NCBI GenBank assembly: GCA_023129265.1
Contig: JAGMCJ010000095.1
Span: forward strand, 1-5,881
From: Thermoplasmata archaeon
GTDB taxonomy: Archaea > Thermoplasmatota > Thermoplasmata > RBG-16-68-12 > JAGMCJ01
DNA: 5,881 bases
Reading direction: 5' to 3'
The position numbers were made by a program, and so were the translations under genes. The notes beneath the pieces are model-generated. The model was given only the letters and a program-made list of their open reading frames with translations, was not told the origin of the DNA and did no database searches. Below, in pieces: positions 1 through 4,989 of the stretch (positions within the stretch are counted from its first letter, which is position 1; each line of letters begins with the position of its first letter).

Positions 1-2322
1 GAGAGTGACTACATACGTGCCTCCGCCCGGGAATGAGTGAGTCGCGACATCATCTACTGAGGCGGGATTCACATCCGGGGACGGATACGGGTCAGGACCA
101 ATTCCGTTGTTGAAGTAGGTTCGCGTCTCTGTGCTGTTGTCGCCCCAGTCCCACATGAAGGTGAGGTCATCGCTTCCTGGGTCATATGCGGATGCGTGGA
201 ACGTGAAGTTGTGGCCCGCGAAGTACTCGTTCAGCCTCTCTATCTCCCATGTCCAAGTCTCGTTGTGCCTGACGTTGAACGTGTGATGTATCCACGTATC
301 GTTACCGTCATCGAAGTCCAGGATTACCCAGGCGGGAGTGGAGCCCCATATCTGTCCGTTGATTGGATCGTCCATGGGCGTGTATAGTGCGAGGACGGAG
401 TACTCGCTGGATAGGGATATGTTGAGACCGGACACGGTGACGGCCTGATCGTCCGGACTGCCTGGATAACGCACAATCTGTGCGTATGCGACCTCGGTTC
501 CGTCCTCGTAGAGGAAGAACTCGATGTCGTGCCACTTCTCCCCTGCAATCCGGAAAGTGATTCCGGCAAGGATGCGCGGGTCGAGGTAGCCCTGCACGGA
601 CGGCGCGACATTCACTATCGTCACATCCGCCAACGCCTCTACCTCATACGTTCCATCAGTTACCCTCAATCTCGCTGTCCCAGTATAGCTATCGCCGAAC
701 ACATAGCTGTATGTTGGACTACTCGAGTAGCTGGTCTCGAAGATTCCGTCATCATCGATGTCCCACATGTATTGCAGGGGATCTCCGTCTAAATCATACG
801 AGCCACTAGCGTCGAATGTCACCGTATCGCCCTCGTCCGCGAGATAGGGACCTCCTGCATGCGGATCAGGCGGTTGATTTATCCTTATCTCATCGTCGGC
901 TGAGTCCTGAACAGCCCATTCTATTCTAGAAGACGCCGTAAGTGAAATCGTATCGGTGGTTCCCGGCGGACCCCCAGGAACGTCCACGGCGACTAGGACG
1001 TAGTAGGTCTCGTTTGTGTCCAAGTCTGGTGTTATGTCGACCTCGGGCTCACCTGCGTCGTAGACGCCATTTGCGTTGGAATCTTCATATATCCCAGCAA
1101 ACCATCCGAGAGCGGATTCCCCAGCAAGGTCATAGGCCTGGGTGACACCTTTGTTAGTGACTGTGTGAGGGTAATAGTACGTTGCACCTCCAGGCACGTC
1201 TTCGTCGTGGTCTGGTTCTACCTCAGGTGGAGGATTCACAGGTAACGGAGGCGTGGCACCGCACACGAATATCTCGTAGGTTGTCTCCAAGAAGTTCGCG
1301 TTGTGGGCATCCATTCCTTTGACCTCATACTGCCACAGACCTGGTGACAGAGTATAGTTGACGACGTAATCATCGTCTGACATGTCTCCTATCGTGAAGA
1401 GCTCCCATTCACCGTTTCCAGATGGATTCGCGTTGTTGTAGGTATTGCCATCCGGGTCGGTGACCACGATATAGATGTTTGGGCTCACTCTAACATCGTC
1501 CGCCCACGGGTAGTCGTAATTGTCGTCGGGCGGTTCACCGTTATTAACACCCTCGTCTGGAGGTGGCGTGTTCGGATCGTCCGTGTCGTATCTTATGTCA
1601 GCGTCACCGTCACGGAAGACTATCCTGGACTTCTTCACAGGAACGTAGAAATTGAAGCACCAATGACCATCGTAGGTGTTTCCTGGCCCAAAGGGTGGGT
1701 CGCCAGGGATATTTTGCGGACCCCCAGCAAATCCGAACTCGTGACCAGCTGCGAGGCTAATCTGCCCCGTCGTTCTAATCTTGAAATCGTTCAGTCCCTC
1801 CGATGGTGTTCCGCCCTGCCATTCCACGACAAGCCTGTAGAAGTAGTTCCCGCTGGGAGCCAGAGCTCCGGGTGAGACCGTGAAATTCTCGGTGTGCCAG
1901 TCGTCATCCGGGCAGACACTGCCATCCCAAGTCCTCACCTGCAACGCAGTCGTTCCGTTTTTCAAGGGGTCCATGTAGATGGTGAAGCTCGTAACCGGCG
2001 TTGGGGTAGCAGAAAAGTCCCAATACCCGCCAACATCACCGTCAAATATCCCAACCTCGAAGGTCGACTCGCCAGCGGGAATTCCGATGTACGCTACTAC
2101 CTCGGTTCCATTTATCGTTTTGTGTCCGCTTCCTGCTATCAACAGAAACTTGCCGTCATCTGGATCAGCGGATGGAATCCCTTCGTAGCTACCCGAATCT
2201 ATAATCATCCCATTGTCAGCATCATTGTCCGTGACGTTTCCCATACTGGCAAGCAGACTCCCTGTCAGTAACAAAGCCCCAATTGCGGTAACGTAGATTC
2301 TTTTGAACAAGGGAATACTCAT
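1..2322 (-). CDS. Large secreted multidomain surface protein with PKD domains (C-terminus beyond window)
   Basis: The frame is open from the ATG at 2322 to the left edge without a stop (774 residues), so the gene is incomplete at its 3' end. A strong Shine-Dalgarno (GGAGGGG, 2326-2332) fixes the start. Residues 1-28 form a signal peptide: K7-R8, a hydrophobic core at about 9-25, and a small-residue cleavage region near A25-G28. Beta-rich segments follow at about 30-200 and 270-353, separated by a Pro/Asp-rich linker at about 238-275. Residues 370-475 resemble a DUF11/NEW3-type domain (HTVTNKG, then an EF-hand-like loop at 414-425). A PKD domain covers about 484-574 (DASGSYDLDGD, WDIDDDG). Another beta segment follows, then a second PKD domain from about 695 (WDWGDNS at 724-730) that is cut by the edge. 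The protein is Asp-rich, has only three Cys (137, 222, 354) and has eleven N-X-S/T sequons, all consistent with an exported glycoprotein. PKD domains are known in adhesins, S-layer-associated proteins and secreted hydrolases; no catalytic domain is visible here. An adhesin or cell-envelope role is inferred. Confidence 0.9.
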   Translation of the reverse strand, partial: MSIPLFKRIYVTAIGALLLTGSLLASMGNVTDNDADNGMIIDSGSYEGIPSADPDDGKFLLIAGSGHKTINGTEVVAYIGIPAGESTFEVGIFDGDVGGYWDFSATPTPVTSFTIYMDPLKNGTTALQVRTWDGSVCPDDDWHTENFTVSPGALAPSGNYFYRLVVEWQGGTPSEGLNDFKIRTTGQISLAAGHEFGFAGGPQNIPGDPPFGPGNTYDGHWCFNFYVPVKKSRIVFRDGDADIRYDTDDPNTPPPDEGVNNGEPPDDNYDYPWADDVRVSPNIYIVVTDPDGNTYNNANPSGNGEWELFTIGDMSDDDYVVNYTLSPGLWQYEVKGMDAHNANFLETTYEIFVCGATPPLPVNPPPEVEPDHDEDVPGGATYYYPHTVTNKGVTQAYDLAGESALGWFAGIYEDSNANGVYDAGEPEVDITPDLDTNETYYVLVAVDVPGGPPGTTDTISLTASSRIEWAVQDSADDEIRINQPPDPHAGGPYLADEGDTVTFDASGSYDLDGDPLQYMWDIDDDGIFETSYSSSPTYSYVFGDSYTGTARLRVTDGTYEVEALADVTIVNVAPSVQGYLDPRILAGITFRIAGEKWHDIEFFLYEDGTEVAYAQIVRYPGSPDDQAVTVSGLNISLSSEYSVLALYTPMDDPINGQIWGSTPAWVILDFDDGNDTWIHHTFNVRHNETWTWEIERLNEYFAGHNFTFHASAYDPGSDDLTFMWDWGDNSTETRTYFNNGIGPDPYPSPDVNPASVDDVATHSFPGGGTYVVTL

Positions 2323-2360
2323 GGTCCCCTCCCCCTGCTTTCTAACTATATGAGCCTGGC

Positions 2361-2379
2361 TATGTATTAATGTTTTGCC
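2361..2379 (-). promoter_or_regulatory. Candidate TATA/BRE promoter of the PKD surface protein gene
   Basis: On the minus strand TTAATACATA (2370 to 2361) is preceded by a purine-rich GGCAAAACA that could act as a BRE. The usual TATA-to-start distance of about 25 bp puts transcription start near 2339. That leaves a leader of about 17 nt that just includes the Shine-Dalgarno. The surface protein gene therefore probably has its own promoter, separated from the upstream small gene by a terminator-like hairpin. This is a pattern match only. Confidence 0.45.
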
Positions 2380-2411
2380 TTGGACCGTCACGGACTTCGC
2401 AATCCAGGCCG

Positions 2412-2443
2412 AAAAAAGGGGAAAGGTGGGGACTTGCGTCCCC
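2412..2443 (-). terminator. Hairpin with GNRA loop plus T-tract, terminator of the small secreted protein gene
   Basis: Reading the minus strand from the stop at 2471, a perfect 6-bp stem GGGGAC/GTCCCC (2443-2438 with 2433-2428) closes a GCAA tetraloop. It is followed by TTT, CCCC and then a run of six T (2417-2412). Archaeal RNA polymerase terminates mainly on T-tracts, so the T runs alone could suffice. The GNRA-capped stem would stabilise the 3' end. It lies about 28 nt past the stop and well before the next promoter. Confidence 0.6.
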
Positions 2444-2470
2444 TTCTAGAGTGGGTGAGCTTCCGTTGTT

Positions 2471-2881
2471 CTACGGTCCGCCAGGCCCAGGCCTGTCGTG
2501 ATTCTGATCGCGATGCCTGAACCTCTCCTGACTCTGATCGCAGTCCGGATCGTTCGGGTTCTCCCCCTCGTTCTTCCATTGATGCTTGTACTGGTTCCCG
2601 TCGTTGTCGCACGTCTCGTTGTACTGGTACTGGTACTGGTATCTGTTCTGGCTCATGTCCTGGTTCTGCAATCCTTGGGCACCGTCCTCGTTGTGCTGGC
2701 ACTGCGGCTTGTATTGGTGTTTCCACTCGTGGGCGTTCGCGTAGGCGTTCTGCTCCCCCGTGTCTGACATCTGGTCGTCTGCATTGCTCTTCGTGACCGA
2801 AGCGGTATCGAGCGCAAAGGCCGTCCCTACCGTCCCCAGCAGGGCGATTACCGCAAAGGCCGCCATTATTTTTGCCTTCAT
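2471..2881 (-). CDS. Small secreted Gln/Asn/His/Tyr-rich protein of unknown function
   Basis: The 136-residue product starts at an ATG with an excellent Shine-Dalgarno (GGAGGTGA, 2886-2893, 4 nt spacing). Residues 1-23 are a clear Sec signal peptide (MKAKIM, hydrophobic core, AFA cleavage site). The mature part is highly polar: Gln, Asn, Asp, Glu, His and Tyr dominate, and Ile, Leu and Val almost vanish after residue 30. It contains YQYQYQY (81-87), a duplicated [W/Y]KHQ[Y/W]K motif (WKHQYK at 53-58, YKHQWK at 98-103), three Cys (61, 91, 114), one sequon (N88) and a Pro/Gly end. I do not recognise a family. The low hydrophobicity suggests a disordered or extended extracellular polypeptide. 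The His, Cys and acidic residues could bind metal, but no standard site is seen. It lies between a membrane-tethered regulator and a surface protein gene and has its own putative operator and terminator. Confidence 0.82.
   Translation of the reverse strand: MKAKIMAAFAVIALLGTVGTAFALDTASVTKSNADDQMSDTGEQNAYANAHEWKHQYKPQCQHNEDGAQGLQNQDMSQNRYQYQYQYNETCDNDGNQYKHQWKNEGENPNDPDCDQSQERFRHRDQNHDRPGPGGP
2621..2641 (-). repeat. In-gene hexanucleotide tandem repeat encoding Tyr-Gln dipeptides
   Basis: GTACTG on the plus strand is repeated three times perfectly, plus half a unit. Read on the coding strand it gives TAC-CAG units that make the YQYQYQY run of the small secreted protein. The 6-bp unit preserves frame, so copy-number change would lengthen or shorten the run without a frameshift. 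Confidence 0.85.
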
Positions 2882-2931
2882 TCTTTCACCTCCTGGTTCG
2901 AGGTCCTCCTCGCAACCATTGTCCTCTTCAT
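2878..2931 (-). CDS. Possible leader peptide overlapping the small gene start (ATGA)
   Basis: Upstream of the small secreted protein gene, and in another frame, an ATG at 2919 opens 13 codons. An in-frame ATG at 2931 would make 17. The frame ends at TGA (2880-2878), overlapping the gene's ATG as ATGA. A GAGG (2926-2923) precedes the 2919 ATG at 3 nt. The predicted peptide is short and basic (MVARRTSNQEVKE from 2919). The overlap would allow translational coupling, but a start codon followed by A always gives such an overlap, and the gene has its own strong Shine-Dalgarno. Weak evidence. Confidence 0.2.
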   Translation of the reverse strand: MKRTMVARRTSNQEVKE

Positions 2932-2945
2932 CGGCTGAAACGACC

Positions 2946-2952
2946 TATCATA
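2946..2952 (-). promoter_or_regulatory. Weak TATA-like element for the small secreted protein gene
   Basis: TATGATA on the minus strand (2952 to 2946) is the best TATA candidate upstream of the 2881 start. It would place transcription start near 2922-2925, giving a leader of about 40 nt. It directly abuts the palindrome at 2959-2972, which would then cover the BRE/TFB contact region. The match to the archaeal consensus is imperfect. Confidence 0.3.
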
Positions 2953-2955
2953 CCT

Positions 2956-2997
2956 TCGTGAAACCGGTTTCAGAAAATGAAAAGCTCGTGAAATCGG
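2956..2997. promoter_or_regulatory. Putative operator: 14-bp palindrome plus a repeated half-site
   Basis: TGAAACCGGTTTCA at 2959-2972 is a perfect 14-bp inverted repeat, the size expected for a dimeric winged-helix protein. TCGTGAAACCGG (2956-2967) recurs as TCGTGAAATCGG (2986-2997) with 11 of 12 bases identical and exactly 30 bp apart, about three helical turns. A weaker CTGAAACGACC lies at 2935-2945. The array sits immediately upstream of the candidate TATA element of the small secreted protein gene. The adjacent membrane-anchored regulator is the obvious candidate ligand, but that is inference from proximity. Confidence 0.5.
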
Positions 2998-3002
2998 GCA
3001 GA

Positions 3003-3575
3003 TTACTGCGTCTTAGCTAGCACAATCTTGTTGGTGTAACCGTGCCTTTCTTTCGAGATGAGCCCTCTTTCCTCCAACTTGTCAATGATCCTTGAGACCT
3101 TGGCCTTGGAGAACGGCACCTCGGAGACGATGTCCTTCTGAAGGATTTCTCCTCCAGCCTCAACAACCTTGCGATACACTCTCCTTTCATCCCCCTCGAG
3201 TAGCCTCAGAGCCATCTGCTCAAAGGACACGGAGGGCTCCTCGTCGGGCGGGGAAGCGGTTTCTGACGGGATGTCGCTCCTGAGTGCTTCCTTTCCCTTG
3301 ATGGTTATGACCGCTAGGTCCGGGTAGAGCTTGGCCACGCTCCTAGTCTCGGCAACCTTGGTGGGTATGGCAAGATAGATTAAAGAGAGGATTATGAGCA
3401 TGACTCCGATTGTGATCGAAATCCATCCGACGCTTGTGAGAGAATCCTCCCCTGTCGTCCCGTGACCGTAGCCGCTCCCTTGTTCGGTCACAAAATATGC
3501 AAAGGCTACCGCGATAAGGATTACGCCGACGACGATTCCAGTCCCGGAAACGGCCAACTTCCTCCTGAGAGCCAT
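3003..3575 (-). CDS. Membrane-anchored winged-helix transcriptional regulator
   Basis: The 190-residue product has two membrane spans (about 9-29 and 48-70) joined by a short Gly-rich loop (31-47). A cytoplasmic linker (71-120) follows, then a C-terminal winged helix (121-190). In the winged helix, DERRVYRKVVEAGGEILQKDIV gives helices 1-2, SKAKVSRIIDKLEERGLI (156-173) is the recognition helix and following turn, and KERHGYTNKIVLAK is the wing. This layout matches archaeal predicted membrane-associated transcriptional regulators (COG2512-like, MarR/TrmB-type fold). The positive residues LRRK before span 1 favour N-in/C-in topology, with the DNA-binding domain inside. It would act as a one-component sensor from the membrane; the signal is unknown. 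The start is the only suitable ATG, with GAGGTGA (3577-3583) just upstream at rather short spacing. It is divergent from cdc6 and lies 121 bp upstream of the small secreted protein gene, which it may control. No close copy of the palindrome is seen at its own promoter. Confidence 0.88.
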   Translation of the reverse strand: MALRRKLAVSGTGIVVGVILIAVAFAYFVTEQGSGYGHGTTGEDSLTSVGWISITIGVMLIILSLIYLAIPTKVAETRSVAKLYPDLAVITIKGKEALRSDIPSETASPPDEEPSVSFEQMALRLLEGDERRVYRKVVEAGGEILQKDIVSEVPFSKAKVSRIIDKLEERGLISKERHGYTNKIVLAKTQ

Positions 3576-3600
3576 GTCACCTCATCAATATCTTTGGTAC

Positions 3601-3610
3601 GTATATCAAA
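3601..3610 (-). promoter_or_regulatory. Candidate TATA box of the membrane-anchored regulator gene
   Basis: TTTGATATAC on the minus strand lies about 30 bp upstream of the ATG at 3575. A start about 25 bp downstream, near 3579, would make the mRNA nearly leaderless, with the Shine-Dalgarno at or upstream of the 5' end. Either translation is leaderless or the true start is slightly further upstream. Confidence 0.4.
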
Positions 3611-3664
3611 CTTCGCGGCCTTCCCTGTTCGAGAGCTGCTACCGACGGGTCTTCCCCCGCCAAG

Positions 3665-3733
3665 AAAAGGTATTTGTAGGGACTCGGCAATACCCTTTTG
3701 CCCTTCTCGTATCCGGCGCGAAAGGGCATTTTC
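3665..3733. repeat. Repeated AAAGGG(T/C)ATT-type motifs in both orientations upstream of cdc6
   Basis: Related motifs occur at 3665-3675 (AAAAGGTATTT, plus), 3689-3699 (AAAAGGGTATT, minus), 3700-3707 (AGAAGGGC, minus, abutting the previous one) and 3721-3733 (AAAGGGCATTTTC, plus). The last two form a 7-bp inverted repeat, TGCCCTT (3699-3705) with AAGGGCA (3722-3728). They lie 20-90 bp before the cdc6 start. They could be operator sites, a leader hairpin, or initiator-binding sites. None matches the classical ORB consensus that I know. TATTTGTA at 3671-3678 could be the cdc6 TATA element. The rest of the 178-bp region holds nothing I can name. Confidence 0.35.
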
Positions 3734-3741
3734 ACATTCTC

Positions 3742-3752
3742 AGGGGGAGAGG
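3742..3752 (+). promoter_or_regulatory. Purine-rich ribosome binding site that fixes the cdc6 start
   Basis: AGGGGGAGAGG ends one base before the ATG at 3754. The same frame is open upstream to an ATG at 3574, but that longer version would add 60 residues with no resemblance to Cdc6 and would overlap the divergent regulator start. The site supports 3754. Confidence 0.75.
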
Positions 3753-3753
3753 C

Positions 3754-4986
3754 ATGGAAGACAGCATATTCGAGCCGTACCTGGCAACGAAGTCCATCTT
3801 CAAGAAGGACAGAGACATCCTCAGACCTTCTTACATCCCGGAAAAACTGCCTCATAGGGAGAGGCAAATCAAGCAGCTGGCTTCCATCCTTGCGACGGCC
3901 TTGAGGGGCGAGAGACCTTCCAACGTCCTAATATTCGGGAAGACCGGAACGGGGAAGACGGCGACGGTGAAGTACCTGCAGAAGGAGGTGGAGAAGGCGA
4001 AGAAGTGGTCGCGCGTCGACTACCTCTACATGAACTGCGAGGTAACCGACACGCAATATAGTGTTCTCCAGAACTTCGGGAACAGGTTCATCGAGGACTT
4101 CGACGAGAGGATTCCCTTCACGGGTTGGTCGACGGAAAGGGTCTACAACATACTGAGGGAGAAGCTCGATGAGGAGAGGCGCGTGGTGGTCGTCGTGCTC
4201 GATGAGATTGACAAGCTCATCTACAAGAGCGGGGACGACGTGCTCTACCACCTGACGCGGATAAACGAGGACCTGAAGAAGGCGAAGGTCAGCATCTTGG
4301 GCATATCCAACGACCTCAAGTTCACGGAGTTCCTCGATCCCAGGGTCAGAAGCAGGCTGAGCGACGAGAAGATGGTCTTCCCTCCGTACAACGCCGAGGA
4401 ACTGAAGGACATACTCGGTCAGAGAGCGGATTTGGCCTTTGACGAAAGCGTCATCGATGAGAGCGTCACATCGCTGTGCGCGGCCCTTGCGGCACAAGAG
4501 CACGGGGACGCGCGGAGAGCCCTTGATCTTCTTAGGGTCGCGGCCGAGATCGCCGAGAGGAACAATGAGGACAGGATCACGGACAAGCACGTGCTTCGAG
4601 CGAAGAACCAGCTCGAGCTCGACTGCGTCATCGAGGCCGTCAAGTCGCTTCCCACGCAGTCGAAGCTCATCCTTCTCGGGATAATCATGAACGAGGAGAT
4701 GGGGGCCACGAGGATGACGACCGGCGATGCGTACAGCATGTACAAGCAGCTCTGCCGGAGGACAGGCGTCAGCGTCCTGACGCAGAGACGCATAACGGAC
4801 CTCATATCTGAGCTCGATATGCTCGGGCTCGTGAGTGCCCGCGTGAAATCCTTCGGAAGGGGCGGGAGGACGAAGGAGATTCAGTCGAGCGTCCCTTCGC
4901 TCGAGACGAGACGGGTGCTGGAAAAGGATGAGCTCCTCTCGAATGTCAGGAACTTCCGACCGAAGTTCCAGACGACTCTCATATGA
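3754..4986 (+). CDS. cdc6: Orc1/Cdc6 family replication initiator (AAA+ ATPase)
   Basis: The 410-residue product is the usual length for archaeal Orc1/Cdc6, which binds replication origins and loads the MCM helicase. The N-terminus has the typical pattern (KDRDILRPSYIPEKLPHRE, 18-36). AAA+ motifs follow in order: Walker A GKTGTGKT (62-69), Walker B VVVLDEID (146-153), sensor 1 GISND (183-187, N186), the arginine-finger region LDPRVRSRL (194-202) and sensor 2 GDARRALDLLR (251-261). Residues from about 300 to 395 form the C-terminal winged helix for origin DNA, with a probable recognition helix at 343-357 and a Gly/Arg-rich wing near 368-374. All catalytic residues are present, so it should be an active ATPase. 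I cannot tell which paralogue group it belongs to. It is divergent from the membrane regulator and convergent with the signal peptidase gene, with only 3 bp between the two stop codons. Confidence 0.96.
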   Translation: MEDSIFEPYLATKSIFKKDRDILRPSYIPEKLPHRERQIKQLASILATALRGERPSNVLIFGKTGTGKTATVKYLQKEVEKAKKWSRVDYLYMNCEVTDTQYSVLQNFGNRFIEDFDERIPFTGWSTERVYNILREKLDEERRVVVVVLDEIDKLIYKSGDDVLYHLTRINEDLKKAKVSILGISNDLKFTEFLDPRVRSRLSDEKMVFPPYNAEELKDILGQRADLAFDESVIDESVTSLCAALAAQEHGDARRALDLLRVAAEIAERNNEDRITDKHVLRAKNQLELDCVIEAVKSLPTQSKLILLGIIMNEEMGATRMTTGDAYSMYKQLCRRTGVSVLTQRRITDLISELDMLGLVSARVKSFGRGGRTKEIQSSVPSLETRRVLEKDELLSNVRNFRPKFQTTLI

Positions 4987-4989
4987 GTT

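Noticed and set aside
1663..2271. Plus-strand frames of 69-125 codons within the left third
   Set aside because: The minus strand is continuously open with a signal peptide and coherent extracellular domains. These frames are shadows.
2498..2767. Plus-strand frame encoding a very hydrophobic Val/Leu-rich 89-residue protein
   Set aside because: It is the complement of the Gln/Asn/Asp-rich secreted protein, whose codons read as Val/Leu/Ile on the other strand. It has no Shine-Dalgarno.
3574..3753. 60-codon N-terminal extension of cdc6 from an ATG at 3574
   Set aside because: It has no family similarity, overlaps the divergent regulator start, and a strong ribosome binding site precedes 3754, which gives the normal family length.
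3576..3753. A replication origin next to cdc6
   Set aside because: No recognisable ORB or mini-ORB sequence and no long AT-rich unwinding tract are visible, so an origin is not annotated; only the repeats are reported.
3928..4590. Minus-strand frame of 220 codons inside cdc6
   Set aside because: It lies wholly antisense to the AAA+ motifs of cdc6, and its composition mirrors that coding strand.
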